DNA of 64,000 bases from Phycisphaerae bacterium (GCA_016794925.1 JAEUIW010000004.1:124001-188000); one strand, 5' to 3'. Positions 47,753 through 58,215 are shown, counted from the first letter of the stretch. Notes: generated from the letters alone by a model not told the origin. Numbers and translations: made by a program.

Positions 47753-50700
47753 GCGACCTCCTCGACAGCGCCGGAGCGGAGCAGCAGCATGTCGCGGAGC
47801 TGGCCGAGCGACAGCTCCGTGAGCCACTGTTCGCCCGAACCGATGACGTTGTCGGCCAGCACGGTCTTCTGCTCGATCATCTGGTCGATGCGCTCCTCCA
47901 GCGTGCCCCCGACGACGAACTTGTGGACCTGCACGGTCCGCGTCTGGCCGATGCGGTACGCGCGATCGGTGGCCTGGGCCTCCACGGCTGGGTTCCACCA
48001 GCGATCGAAGTGGAACACGTGGTTGGCGCCCGTGAGGTTCAGCCCGACACCTCCGGCCTTGAGCGAGAGAATGAAAATCGGAGCCGATCCGTCCTGCTTC
48101 TGGAACGACGCGATGAGCGCCTCGCGCTCCTTCGCGGGCGTCCCGCCGTGCAAGAACAGCACCTCGCGGTCCAGTTCGCGTCGCAGGATCGGCGCCAGGA
48201 TGTGCCCCATCTGCCGGAACTGCGTGAAGACCAGCGCCTGGCCGCCGGCGGCGAGGATCTCGTCGAGCATCTCGATGAGCCGCGTGACCTTGCCCGAGCG
48301 AGCCGGATCGGGGAACACCGGGGCGAGCGTCCCGCCGCTCGCGCCCTCGCCGGGCAGGTGGTCCTTGAGATACTGCGACGGGTGGTTGCAGACCTGCTTG
48401 AGCTTGATGAGCCCGGCGAGGATCACGCCGCGGCGCTGGATCCCCTCCGAGCGCTCGGCCTCGCCCAGCATGCGCTTGACGCACGCCTCGTAGAGCGCGG
48501 CCTGCTCGGCCGTGAGGTAGCAGAATTCTTTCGACTCGACCTTGCTCGGCAGGTCGGCCACGACGCTCGGGTCGCTCTTGAGCCGCCGCAGGATGAACGG
48601 CTGGACCATCGAACGAAGCTGACGGCTGCGGTTCTGGTCGTGGTACCGCTCGATGGGCACGGCGAGGCGACGGCGGAAATCCGTCGCCGAACCGAGAAAA
48701 CCCGTGTTGAGAAAATCCATGATGGACCACAGCTCGGACAGCCGGTTCTCGATCGGCGTGCCGGTCAAGGCCACGCGGCGGGGCGCGTTGAGCGCCCGCA
48801 CCGCCTGCGCCTGCTTGGCGGCGGGGTTCTTGATGTTCTGCGCCTCGTCGAGCGCGATGCGCCCCCAGCCGATGCGCCCCAGCGACTCGCGGTCCCGATG
48901 CACCAGCGCGTAGGTCGTCACGACCAGGTCGCTGGCGGAGGCCGCCGCGAGCAGGGCGTCCCCCGACATGCGCTCCGGGCCGTGATGCACCAGCGTGCGC
49001 AGCTCGGGGGCAAACCGCTGGCTCTCGCGCACCCAGTTCCCGACCACGCTCATCGGCACGACCAGCAGCGTGGGGCAGACCGCCGGCGCGCCCGTGCGGG
49101 CGGCCTCGGCTCGCTCGTGCAGCAGCAGCGCCAGGAGCTGGATGGTCTTGCCCAGGCCCATGTCGTCGGCCAGGCACGCGCCCAAGCCGAATCGATCGAG
49201 GAAGGCCAGCCACGAGAGCCCCTTGAGCTGATACGGCCGGAGCGTGCCGACAAACCCCGATGGGGCCTCGAGCATGGGGATCTTCTCGCCGGCGGCCGCG
49301 CCCCCGAACAGCGACGACACCCAGCCCGTCGCCTCCAAACCCACGATCGGCAGGCCCGCGTCGCGCCCGTCGGCCCCGAAGGCAAGCCGCACCGCCTGAC
49401 CCACGTCCATCCGTCCCCCGGGGTGCTCGCGGATGAACTCCACCGCGGCGTGCACGTCCTCGGGGCGAACCTCCACCCACTTCCCCGCGACCTTGATCAG
49501 CGGCACGTTCCGGGCCGCCAGCTCCTCGAACTGCGCGAGCGTCAGCGTCACGTCCCCGAGCGCGATCTGCCACCGGTAATTCACCAGCGAATCCAACCCC
49601 AGGCGCGACGGTGCCGCGCTCGATGAGCCCGGCCCCGCCTGGCTTTCCAGCGGCAGCGGGTCGCTGTCGATCAGCAAACGCACACCCAGCCGAGCGTTCG
49701 GAGATTCCCACCATTCCGGCGCCTCGACTCCGAATCCCTGCTCGATCAGCAAGGGGCGGACTTCGCGCAGAAACTCGTACGCCTTGGCGGTCGACAGCTC
49801 GATCGACTCAGGTTGCGGCTCGCTCAACGCGGATTCGAGCGGCTTGTACAGCCGCACCGCTCGCCCCAGTTCCGCGAGCAGCAACTCCTGGGGGCTGTCG
49901 ATCCGTTTGCCCTGCACCTGCGCGGCGTCCCCCGGCAGCAGCCAAAGATCCGACGCATCGGCGACGACCGCGTGGTCCTCCGCGCTCTGCAAGTGGAACG
50001 TGAGCGGCCACACCGCGTCGGTCGGCTCGGGCCCGCGGGTTGGTGCCTTGCCCGCCCCGACCCGCGCGCCCGGCGCGGCGGGGAGATCGATCGGCTCCCC
50101 GAGCCGCAGCAGCAGACGCCATGCGGAACTCGGCCCCCGGTCCTCAAGAGTGGAGATCCACTGCCGCGCTCGACGGATCACCTCGGACCGCCGACCGATC
50201 GTCAGGGGCACGCCATCGCGACCATCCAGAAGCCCCGAGAGCCACGCGACGTGATCGTCCTTGGTCGGGTCGCGCGACTCGATCGCTTCTTGCATGTTCT
50301 CGCTCGTCAACGCCGCGCGGCACGCCGCATCGGTCACCGCGAACAGGAACTCATCGAGCACGGCGTCCCCGTCGTGATTGAGACCGTCGATCGCCGCCCG
50401 CGCGCTCGGCGGCATCGCCGCGACCAGCGCCGCGAATCGAGCCGCGCCCGGCTCGTCGCCGATCCAGGGCTGCCACGCCGCCCGCAGCGAGCCGCCCATG
50501 TCCTGCAGCAGCGAGGGCACGATCCGCTGGTGCGCCATGAGGTGCCGCGCGAACCGCGCCGCCAGCGCGAAGAACCGCACCGAATCCGCGGCGCCCAGGG
50601 TGTGACCGGACGAGTGCCGCCCCTCGATCAACCCCGCCTCCGCAAGCGCCTCGAACAGCGCCGGCACTTCGGACGGCGCAAACGCGATCGAGGGCACGCC

Positions 50701-51075
50701 GAAGGGCGCAACGCCCGTCGGCACGGCGACGTCTTCCGCCAACGTCTGTCCCGCGGCGTGCGCCGCGCCCGTGCTGGGCAACGGCACGCTCGCCGCGGAT
50801 CGGCCTCCGCCCGTTCGCTCCGCATCGACCGCCTCGACGCACGGCAGCAGAACATCGACCGACGCGGTCGCGCCGCCCGTCACCCCGATGCTCGCCAGCG
50901 CCCCGCGCAACACATCGGCTCCCGCGGCGGAGGGGTGAGCCACGCGGCCGTCGGTTTCGCGTTCCACCCCGGCGGACCCCTCTTGCCCACGAGCCCCGGC
51001 CCACGCGTGCCGGGACGCATCCTCGGCCCAGACGTGCAGCTGCCGGCGGGACCAGTTGGCGTGCAAGACGTGCAT
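47749..51075 (-). CDS. SNF2-family DEAD/DEAH helicase
   Basis: A 1108-residue Swi2/Snf2 ATPase. The first 470 residues are a poorly conserved domain of alpha-helical character. The helicase has Walker A DDMGLGKTIQ with Lys643, the DEAQ box with Asp743, and a C-terminal helicase with motif VI QATDRAYRIGQTR near residue 1035. It probably remodels or translocates on DNA. The ATG at 51075 starts MHVLHANW; the longer frame runs into a tRNA-flanking region. It overlaps the SWIM gene by ATGA, and tRNA-Lys is just upstream. Confidence 0.93.
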   Translation of the reverse strand: MHVLHANWSRRQLHVWAEDASRHAWAGARGQEGSAGVERETDGRVAHPSAAGADVLRGALASIGVTGGATASVDVLLPCVEAVDAERTGGGRSAASVPLPSTGAAHAAGQTLAEDVAVPTGVAPFGVPSIAFAPSEVPALFEALAEAGLIEGRHSSGHTLGAADSVRFFALAARFARHLMAHQRIVPSLLQDMGGSLRAAWQPWIGDEPGAARFAALVAAMPPSARAAIDGLNHDGDAVLDEFLFAVTDAACRAALTSENMQEAIESRDPTKDDHVAWLSGLLDGRDGVPLTIGRRSEVIRRARQWISTLEDRGPSSAWRLLLRLGEPIDLPAAPGARVGAGKAPTRGPEPTDAVWPLTFHLQSAEDHAVVADASDLWLLPGDAAQVQGKRIDSPQELLLAELGRAVRLYKPLESALSEPQPESIELSTAKAYEFLREVRPLLIEQGFGVEAPEWWESPNARLGVRLLIDSDPLPLESQAGPGSSSAAPSRLGLDSLVNYRWQIALGDVTLTLAQFEELAARNVPLIKVAGKWVEVRPEDVHAAVEFIREHPGGRMDVGQAVRLAFGADGRDAGLPIVGLEATGWVSSLFGGAAAGEKIPMLEAPSGFVGTLRPYQLKGLSWLAFLDRFGLGACLADDMGLGKTIQLLALLLHERAEAARTGAPAVCPTLLVVPMSVVGNWVRESQRFAPELRTLVHHGPERMSGDALLAAASASDLVVTTYALVHRDRESLGRIGWGRIALDEAQNIKNPAAKQAQAVRALNAPRRVALTGTPIENRLSELWSIMDFLNTGFLGSATDFRRRLAVPIERYHDQNRSRQLRSMVQPFILRRLKSDPSVVADLPSKVESKEFCYLTAEQAALYEACVKRMLGEAERSEGIQRRGVILAGLIKLKQVCNHPSQYLKDHLPGEGASGGTLAPVFPDPARSGKVTRLIEMLDEILAAGGQALVFTQFRQMGHILAPILRRELDREVLFLHGGTPAKEREALIASFQKQDGSAPIFILSLKAGGVGLNLTGANHVFHFDRWWNPAVEAQATDRAYRIGQTRTVQVHKFVVGGTLEERIDQMIEQKTVLADNVIGSGEQWLTELSLGQLRDMLLLRSGAVEEVA

Positions 51076-51180
51076 CACGATGATCGAACACTCCCTCGGA
51101 CCAGGACGCTCTTCCCACGCGCTCCGCGCCCGCTCGTACCCCAGACCCCGAGTGCGGGTGGCCCACGCCGACAAGCAGAA

Positions 51181-51254
51181 TGAGGGTGCCGAGATTCGAA
51201 CTCGGGACCGACGGATTAAAAGTCCGCTGCTCTACCAGGCTGAGCTACACCCTC
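51181..51254 (-). tRNA. tRNA-Lys (anticodon TTT)
   Basis: A 74-base cloverleaf without encoded CCA. The acceptor arms are GAGGGTG and CACCCTC with discriminator A, the D arm is GCTC...GAGC, the anticodon stem is GCGGA/TCCGT and the loop is CTTTTAA. The T arm is CCGAG/CTCGG with TTCGAAT. It lies between the SNF2 gene and the large subtilase gene. Confidence 0.96.
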
Positions 51255-51366
51255 GCGATGCCGCGCGGCTCCCGCCGCGACGGACCGAGCGGTGATTCTA
51301 GGTCGCGCTCCCGAGCGCGCACGCCCTCCCCCCGGCGGAACGCCATCCCGTCAATCGACTCGCCCG

Positions 51367-54300
51367 TCACGTCGCGGCCGCGGTGTTGCCCAGCGATACG
51401 CCCAGCGTGCCGAACCCGCCTCCGAGGTTCGCATCGAGGTGGGCCATGTACGCCACGATCGGAATCGGCGACTTGATCCGCACCCCGTAGAACGAGTCCT
51501 GACCCTGACGCGCCGAAGACACGAACTCATGCACGTCGAACTGCGCCGCGGCCCGCGCCCGCACCCCGCGCAGGAACGTCTCCTCGGTGCCGTCGCCGAA
51601 ATCGAGCGTGATCGAAACCACGACGGTCGCCGCCGAGGGGTTGAACAGCCGCAGGTACTCCCCCACGACCCCGGTATTGCCCTTGGGCCGGAAACCCTCG
51701 GAGAACGACCACAGCGTCGACGCCACGTCGGAGAACCGCGTCCCGAGCGCCCCGCCGCTCGTGCCGTACGTGGACAGCGACAACGCTACCGGCTGCGACG
51801 CCGTGAACACCACCGAGTACGGCTGCGAGCCCGCGGGGAAGCCCGGGACCTGGCCCAGGTTCAGCCCCGTGCGCCGGGCCGCGGCCGCGAGCACATCCAC
51901 GCGGAATGACGAGCCGTTGCCGAACAGGAACGTCAGCGTGACCGACGCCTCCTTCGCGCCGGCGTTCAGGATCGTGATGAACTCCTGTCCGCTGGTGATG
52001 CCCAGCGAGCCCTCCGGGCTGACGCCGCTGGTGCTCCCCTCGCTGGGCACGCCCAGGATCGCAAACCCGCCGCGGATGTTCGAATCGAAGTGGCTCAGCG
52101 CCGCGACGATCGGCTGATCCGACTCGACCTTCATGCCGAACGGACCGTCCGGAATGGACGCCACCTCCGCCAGCGAAAGCCCCGAGCGCCGGAACGGGCC
52201 GACCTGCTGCGTCAGCGTCACCGGCCCGCTGCTCCCCTCGGGATAGATGGTCGTGGTGACCTTTGCCGTCGTCGCCGAGGTGTTGTAGAACACCAGGAAA
52301 TCCGCGACCCCCGCCCCCTTGAATCCCTCGCTGATCGTCCACACTTTGCTCGCCTGCGTCGAGAACGCCGAGCCCGTCGAGATGCCGAAGTCGTAGTGGC
52401 TCAGCGTCGCCGTCACCGGGCGGCTCGAACGGATCTCGATCGCGTACGGTTCGTTCAGACGCACCAGCGACGTGCTCGGAACCGCGGCGGCGGTCTCGGG
52501 CGTGTTGATCGTCAGGCCCGCGCGGGTGTTGGCCTTCACGGTGCCGTCGAAGAGCACCGCGTCGCGTTCCGCGTCGCTGCCGCGCTCGTAACGGGCGATC
52601 ACCACCACCCGCGCGTCGTCCGAGTTCGCGTTGACGATCGGGATGAACTCGCTGACCCGCTGGCTGGAGTACCCCTCCGGGTAATACTGCACCCACGGCA
52701 GCGACGCCGCGGGGATGCCCGCCGCGGACGGGTCCACGACCAGGTGGCCCGAGCCAGTTCCCGCGTTGACCGCGGCGTACATCGCGTTAACGTCCGCGGT
52801 CGCCGCTCCCATCAGCACGAAGTAGCGGAACGAGACCGAGGCCCCCGAGTCGATCGCGCCGAAGGAGTACGCCAGCGCCAGGAGATCGTCGGCGTTCAGC
52901 CCGTTGGGATCGACGGGAGCATTGACGATCTGCAGCGGATCGCGGATCGTGTCAGGCGTGACGACCGACGCCACCGCCCGCGTGTCGCCCGCCGGCGCGG
53001 CCAGGCCCACCGTCAGGCCGTTGCGGTAATCGTTGTCAACCCAGCTCGCCGCGGCCATCCGCCCGGTCACGTCGTTGAGCGTGCGCGGATCGATCGTCCG
53101 TCGGTTCAGCCCCTGCTGCGGGTTGAACGCCTCCATCCACCCGACGTCGTCGATGGCCAGGCCCGTGGTGTTGGTCAGGCTCACGTCCACCGCGACGAAC
53201 GGGTCATTCAACCCGAACGACAACGTCCGTCGCACCGCCATCCCTTGGAAGGCGCCGGTCATGGTCACGCGCCGGTTCGCCGGGTCGCTCTCGTTGGCGA
53301 TCAGCACCGGCAGCCCGAACGCGGCCCCGTTGGCCGTGTTGCGGAACGAGAACCCGTTCACCGTCGCGCCGAAGAACGAATCGAACTGCCCCGAGCCGCC
53401 CGGAGGCATCACGAAATCGATCGCGTTGAACGTAACCCCCACGCCCGGCGCCGCGGCGTTGAGCTGCCCGATCGCCGACGGATTGCCGATCGCGCCCGTG
53501 GAGGCCAAGCCCAGCGTCGCCGTGGTGCCCGGGAGGAACACCGCGTTGTCGCTGATGCCTCCCACCACGTTCAGCGACAGGCTGTACGCGCCCGTGGCCG
53601 GCGCCGGCGTGCCCGAGCCGCCCGAGTTGCTGGCGTAGTTCGCGTTGCCGCCCCCCGAGACGCCCACGAAATACGTGCCCGCCGTCAGCACGTTCAGCGA
53701 CACCGAGCTGGACGAATCCGCGTCCGGGTTGCTGATCAGTAGCTGGTTCCCCTGCGCGTCGAACAGCCGCATGATCGTGTCCAGCGAACTGCCCGACCCG
53801 CCCTGGAAGTTCGTGGCCACCGTGGCCCGCGCCGAGAGCGTCGTCCCGGCCGCGGCGTCGAGACGGTACAGGTCCACGTCGCGGAGCCCGAACGCGCCGT
53901 CGCCGATCGACGCGCTGATCGTCTGGCTCCCCGACCCGGTGATGTTCGTCGCCGTCGCCGTCGAGACCGTGTCGTTGATCTCGAACGGGCCGGAGATGTT
54001 GTTCGTCAGCGTCAGGTCCAGGCCCCACGACACCAGCGTGCCCTGGTTCAGCGGCACCGAGTCCGTGATCCGCAGCCTCCACACCCCCAGCGCCGACTCG
54101 CCGTCGAGCGTGTTCAGACGCACGTCCGGCCGGAAGCTCCCGGTGAACGGCGCCGACCCCGCGCCGATGTCCGCGCCCGCCTCGTCGTCGAAGATCGTTC
54201 CGGTGTAGTTCGCGCCCGGGCCGCCGCGGTTGGCCGCCAGCACGATCGCCGTCCCCGCCGGCGACACCAGCTCCAGCTTCAGGTCCGAGTCGAACCCGTG

Positions 54301-56691
54301 AGTCAGCGAGACCCGCACGTTCACGTCCGAAAGGTCCCGCCCGTCCGTCACCTCGATCGTGCTCGTCACCTGCCCGGAGACCGGGATCGCCTTGGGAACG
54401 TCCGACGAGACGAACTGCCGGAACTCGTCCGCGTCCGCGTCAAACTTGATCGCCAGGTTGTACACGCCCGTGGACTGCGTGGCCGTGCCCGACGAAGCGG
54501 ACTGCGGGTCGTACCGATCGTTCGCGTACCCCGTCACGCCCACGTAGTACGCGCCGCCCGTGGACACGAAGTACTGGATCTGCGGATCCAACCCGTTGAA
54601 ATTGTCGTTCGCGGCCAGCGGCTGGAACCGCGCGTCGAACAGTCGCAGGAACCCGTCCAGCGTGGACCCGTTCGCCAGCGCCTGCGCATCCACCCGCGCC
54701 GTGATCAGCCCCGGCCCGCCCACGTCGATCCGGTACAGGTCCTGATCGCGCCCGGTGTTGACGCCGTCCCCGAGCGTCGCCTGGTTCAGGATCGCCTCGC
54801 CCGACCCGTCGAAGATCGCCGCCGTCGCCTGGGTAATCACGTCGTTGGGCTCGAACGCGCCCGCCGTGGTCACCACCTTGAACTGATACGTCTCGTTCTG
54901 GCCCGTCGCGGTGTTCCCGTTCAGCTGGTTCCCGGAGGCGTCACGGAACCCCGCCGCGAACAGCGTCACCCGGTAGTCGTCCGGAGCCAGGTTCACGGGC
55001 AGGTTGAGCGTCAGCCGCGTGCGCGACGCGTCGAAGGCGATGTCGCCGACCGTCAGGCTGATGGTGGTGTCGTTGGCGTTCCCAAAGGTCCCGTCGCCGC
55101 CCGCCCGCCGCACCTCGACCTGCGTCGGCGTCGGCGTCGTCGCGACGCCCTTGTTGAACGTCGCGCCGATGGCCCGGATCGACGGCGTCACCGGGCCCGG
55201 ATCGAACCGCCGCACAATCGGGCCCTCGGTCCGAAGCACCTTGATCGCCTTGGCGACGTTCAGCCGCCCGCCCGCCACCGTGCGGTTCTGCAGCGACGGA
55301 ACCTGGTCCACGCCCTCGATCAGGGCCCGCTTGATCTCCAGCTGCGAGGCGTTGGGCTTGATCGCGTACAGCAGGCTCGCCGCGGCCGCCACGTACGGCC
55401 CCGAGAACGACGTCCCGTCCACCAGCGCGTACCCGACGTCCGGGTCCGTCGTGGCGATTCCCACCCCCGGCGCGCCCAGGTCAACCGTGTTCAGGCCGAA
55501 GTTCGAGAACCCCGCGAGATTGTCGCGGTTGTCCGTCGCCGCCACCGCGATGATCTGGTCGATGCTGTACGAGGCCGGGTACGACGTGAAATTCGAGTCG
55601 TTGTCCAGCGCGCTGTTCCCCGCCGACGCCACGAACGTCGCGCCCGTGTCCACGAACCGCTGGATCGCGTCCTTCTCCGGCACGAAGCCCTCGGGCGCGT
55701 CCTTGTAGAAATCGCCCGCGATCCCGCCGTACGAGTTGTTCGAGACGACGACGTTGATGCCCCGGTTCTTCCGCAGGTCCGTCAGGTAATCGTGCGCCGC
55801 CACGATCGCCGCCTCGGAGAGACCGCCGAACGCGTCGTCCGCGATCTTCACCGGCAGGATCGACACCGTCCAGTTCAGCCCCGCGACGCCGATGTTGTTG
55901 TTCCCGACGGCGCCGATGGTCCCCGCCACCCATGTCCCGTGCTGGTACACGCCGCCCTTCAGGAGCGACGGATCCGGGTTGTTGTCCCCCATGCCGAAAT
56001 CCCACCCGTTCACGTCATCGATGAACCCGTTGCCGTCATCGTCCTTCCCGTTGCCGGGGATCTCGTTGGGATTCCGCCAGATGTTCGCCGTCAAGTCCGG
56101 GTGCGACCGCTGCGTGCCCGTGTCGATCACCGCGACCACCACGCTCTCCGACCCCACCGACGTGTCCCAGGCCAGCGTCGAACCCATGTCCGCGCCGTTC
56201 ACGCCCGCGATCCCGTAGATCGGCTGCCCCGAGTTACGGTGCGCGTACTGATCGGGGAAGAACGGATCGTTCGGGACCACGCCGACCGAACTCACACGGT
56301 TTGGAGCGATCGCCAACGCCTGCCCCGACACCTTGCTGATCCGCCGCGCCATGTCCTCGGTCACGGGACGCTCAGTGGTGATCAGCGCGTACTGGCCGCG
56401 CGCGAACGGCACGATCCGGCTCGCCTCGACCCCGACGTTCTGCAACGCCAGGTTCGCCTGCAGACGAGCCGCGCCATACTCGCGCTCCCCCTTGAGCGAC
56501 ACGATCCATTGGTTCTGATAGACCGGAACGGTCGAGCCGAACCAGCTCAACTGCCCCCGGACGCCGCCCCCGAGGGCCTCCTGCGCCACCGGCCCGCCGC
56601 CCGCCAGCAGCATCCGTGATTCCAATGCCTCGATCCCGTCACCCGACCACGACACCGCCACGTCGCTCACGCGTCCTCGGTTCAACGACAT
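51367..56691 (-). CDS. Large secreted subtilase (S8) with LEPR-XLL-like motif
   Basis: A 1774-residue exported protease. An N-terminal IEALESRMLLAGG (about residues 20-32) resembles the planctomycete LEPR-XLL motif. The subtilisin triad is Asp190 (AVIDTG), His251 (QHGTWVAG) and Ser428 (GTSFSGP). Between about 600 and 1050, two pre-peptidase C-like domains flank a proprotein-convertase-like P domain (LTHGFDSDLKLELVSPAG, ALGVWRLRITD). A middle part (about 1060-1340) is unassigned. Four repeats of about 110 residues close the protein. GAGGGAG lies 9 bases before the ATG at 56691. It probably acts outside the cell or on the surface. It has no dockerin-like tail. Confidence 0.9.
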   Translation of the reverse strand: MSLNRGRVSDVAVSWSGDGIEALESRMLLAGGGPVAQEALGGGVRGQLSWFGSTVPVYQNQWIVSLKGEREYGAARLQANLALQNVGVEASRIVPFARGQYALITTERPVTEDMARRISKVSGQALAIAPNRVSSVGVVPNDPFFPDQYAHRNSGQPIYGIAGVNGADMGSTLAWDTSVGSESVVVAVIDTGTQRSHPDLTANIWRNPNEIPGNGKDDDGNGFIDDVNGWDFGMGDNNPDPSLLKGGVYQHGTWVAGTIGAVGNNNIGVAGLNWTVSILPVKIADDAFGGLSEAAIVAAHDYLTDLRKNRGINVVVSNNSYGGIAGDFYKDAPEGFVPEKDAIQRFVDTGATFVASAGNSALDNDSNFTSYPASYSIDQIIAVAATDNRDNLAGFSNFGLNTVDLGAPGVGIATTDPDVGYALVDGTSFSGPYVAAAASLLYAIKPNASQLEIKRALIEGVDQVPSLQNRTVAGGRLNVAKAIKVLRTEGPIVRRFDPGPVTPSIRAIGATFNKGVATTPTPTQVEVRRAGGDGTFGNANDTTISLTVGDIAFDASRTRLTLNLPVNLAPDDYRVTLFAAGFRDASGNQLNGNTATGQNETYQFKVVTTAGAFEPNDVITQATAAIFDGSGEAILNQATLGDGVNTGRDQDLYRIDVGGPGLITARVDAQALANGSTLDGFLRLFDARFQPLAANDNFNGLDPQIQYFVSTGGAYYVGVTGYANDRYDPQSASSGTATQSTGVYNLAIKFDADADEFRQFVSSDVPKAIPVSGQVTSTIEVTDGRDLSDVNVRVSLTHGFDSDLKLELVSPAGTAIVLAANRGGPGANYTGTIFDDEAGADIGAGSAPFTGSFRPDVRLNTLDGESALGVWRLRITDSVPLNQGTLVSWGLDLTLTNNISGPFEINDTVSTATATNITGSGSQTISASIGDGAFGLRDVDLYRLDAAAGTTLSARATVATNFQGGSGSSLDTIMRLFDAQGNQLLISNPDADSSSSVSLNVLTAGTYFVGVSGGGNANYASNSGGSGTPAPATGAYSLSLNVVGGISDNAVFLPGTTATLGLASTGAIGNPSAIGQLNAAAPGVGVTFNAIDFVMPPGGSGQFDSFFGATVNGFSFRNTANGAAFGLPVLIANESDPANRRVTMTGAFQGMAVRRTLSFGLNDPFVAVDVSLTNTTGLAIDDVGWMEAFNPQQGLNRRTIDPRTLNDVTGRMAAASWVDNDYRNGLTVGLAAPAGDTRAVASVVTPDTIRDPLQIVNAPVDPNGLNADDLLALAYSFGAIDSGASVSFRYFVLMGAATADVNAMYAAVNAGTGSGHLVVDPSAAGIPAASLPWVQYYPEGYSSQRVSEFIPIVNANSDDARVVVIARYERGSDAERDAVLFDGTVKANTRAGLTINTPETAAAVPSTSLVRLNEPYAIEIRSSRPVTATLSHYDFGISTGSAFSTQASKVWTISEGFKGAGVADFLVFYNTSATTAKVTTTIYPEGSSGPVTLTQQVGPFRRSGLSLAEVASIPDGPFGMKVESDQPIVAALSHFDSNIRGGFAILGVPSEGSTSGVSPEGSLGITSGQEFITILNAGAKEASVTLTFLFGNGSSFRVDVLAAAARRTGLNLGQVPGFPAGSQPYSVVFTASQPVALSLSTYGTSGGALGTRFSDVASTLWSFSEGFRPKGNTGVVGEYLRLFNPSAATVVVSITLDFGDGTEETFLRGVRARAAAQFDVHEFVSSARQGQDSFYGVRIKSPIPIVAYMAHLDANLGGGFGTLGVSLGNTAAAT
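51370..52660 (-). repeat. Four tandem beta-type repeats at the C-terminus of the large subtilase
   Basis: The protein repeats start near residues 1349, 1464, 1569 and 1677. Each opens with a line like E(F/Y)(I/L)x(I/L)(V/F/L)N, then alternating strands, a GxxA(R/N)xG line, a P(Y/F)xVxxxS line and a closing glycine-rich G(G/T)xFxxLGVS-like end. Similarity is strong enough to see by eye but not identical. They probably form beta-sandwich stalk or binding modules. Confidence 0.75.
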
Positions 56692-56901
56692 ACCGCTTCG
56701 CTCCCTCGGGGTGACCGCACGAGGACTCGGAAAGACCAACGACCAGCCGCGCCCCCGCGAGGCCTCCCCCCACGAAACACGACCGGCCACAAGCCCCCAC
56801 GATAGCAGAATCCTACTCCCCCTTCACACCCAAGGGACGGACCCTGAGCGAGCCCGGCTCACGGACGTCGCGACAGCCCCCGCGCCGCGCACCACGCCCC
56901 T

Positions 56902-58215
56902 TCAGCCCGCTCCGTCGATTGTCGCTCCGACTCCCAGCGCACCCAGAATCTCCCTGGCGTGCCGCGCCGTGGCTCCCCGATTCGTTTCGATGACTCTTCT
57001 CCCCGCCGCGGCGATCGTTCTCCGACGTCCCTCATCACCCAGCAATTCGCGCAGCACTTTGGGCAAATCCGCCGCGTCCGCAACAGTGATTCCTCCCCCT
57101 TGTTCAAACGATCGGACGATGGACTCAAAATCCCCAAAATAAGGTCCTATAATAGTCGGAATTCCGAGCGCAATCGGCTCAATGACGTCAGATCCGTACA
57201 ATCCCCCGAATGAGCGGCCGACCACCGCCACCGTCGCGAGCGAATACGCAGCGCGAAGCTCGCCCAACGTGTCGAGCAAGAACCGATCGCAGGATGCCGA
57301 TCGGGTTCCGCCGGGGCGGTCGCTCCGGCGGACAACCCCTGGCAGCGACGATGCCGCTTCTTCAAATCGCTCCGGCTTGCGGGGCGCGCAAAGCAGTTGC
57401 ACCCCCTCCGGGCACGCCGCGTGGAGCAGGGCCTCCTCGGTGCGTCGGTCGTGGGCGGTGCGGAGTGATTCCGACAACCCGGAGCGGGCCGTGCCGGGCG
57501 ACCATGGCCCCGTGCTGCCCGCGACGATCAACGGCCGATCCCTGCGGATCCCCATTTCCCGGGCCAGTTCGTTCGCTCCGGGAATATGCTCGGCCATGGA
57601 GACCGAATCCCATTTCATGGAACCCGAGACCCGGACGCGATCCGGCCGCACGCCCAGTGCCAGAAACCGATCCCGGTACGCCGGCTCCTGCGCGCACACG
57701 AACGTGAGCGGGGCGAACATGCGCGCCACGATCCGCCGGAACCGGCGGTAGCCGCGGAACGACCGCTCGCTCAATCGCCCGTTGATGATGCCCACGCCGA
57801 TGCCGCGTTGCGCGCACGCACCGATGAAATTAGGCCAGACTTCGAGCTCGACCAGAACCGCGAGGTCGGGGCGCACCGCGTCCAGGAACCGCGCCACGCC
57901 GCCGGAGAGATCCAGCGGATATCGCCGCACGGCGTGCCGGGGAGCGAAGAGTTCGCGCGCCCGGGCCAGGCCGGTGTCGGTCGTCGCGGCGATGACCACA
58001 TCCACGTGCCGGTCAAGCAGTGGGACCAGGCCACGGATGGCGTTCACCTCCCCCACGCTCACGGCGTGCAGGAGAACCCGTTTGCGGCCCGCCGGCGGCG
58101 CGGGCACGGCCTCGATCCGGCCCAGTCGCTCGGCCCAGCCGGCCCGGGACTTTCTCGCCCACCAGGGGGCCGAGACCACCCCTCCGATGGCGTAGGCCAG
58201 ATCCAGCGCGTTCAC
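56902..58215 (-). CDS. waaA: 3-deoxy-D-manno-octulosonic acid transferase (Kdo transferase)
   Basis: A 437-residue WaaA/KdtA homologue that adds Kdo to lipid A precursor at the inner membrane. LLHAVSVGEVNAIRGLVPLL near residues 48-67 contains the family's Ser-Val-Gly-Glu motif. ELEVWPNF, GIINGRLSERSFRGY and VSGSMKWD follow; the donor-binding end has GRSFGGLYGSDVIEP. An N-terminal hydrophobic segment may anchor it. The start is GTG with GAGGA about 10 bases before. Its presence shows the organism makes lipopolysaccharide. Confidence 0.94.
   Translation of the reverse strand: MNALDLAYAIGGVVSAPWWARKSRAGWAERLGRIEAVPAPPAGRKRVLLHAVSVGEVNAIRGLVPLLDRHVDVVIAATTDTGLARARELFAPRHAVRRYPLDLSGGVARFLDAVRPDLAVLVELEVWPNFIGACAQRGIGVGIINGRLSERSFRGYRRFRRIVARMFAPLTFVCAQEPAYRDRFLALGVRPDRVRVSGSMKWDSVSMAEHIPGANELAREMGIRRDRPLIVAGSTGPWSPGTARSGLSESLRTAHDRRTEEALLHAACPEGVQLLCAPRKPERFEEAASSLPGVVRRSDRPGGTRSASCDRFLLDTLGELRAAYSLATVAVVGRSFGGLYGSDVIEPIALGIPTIIGPYFGDFESIVRSFEQGGGITVADAADLPKVLRELLGDEGRRRTIAAAGRRVIETNRGATARHAREILGALGVGATIDGAG

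Noticed and set aside
47753..49714. Upstream extension of the SWIM gene
   Set aside because: It overlaps the SNF2 helicase on the same strand and is Arg/Gly-rich; ATGA overlap fixes the SWIM start at 47752.
54298..56619. A 773-codon plus-strand frame opposite the large subtilase
   Set aside because: Arg/Val/His/Pro-rich complement of a clear protease gene; no start site or motif supports it.
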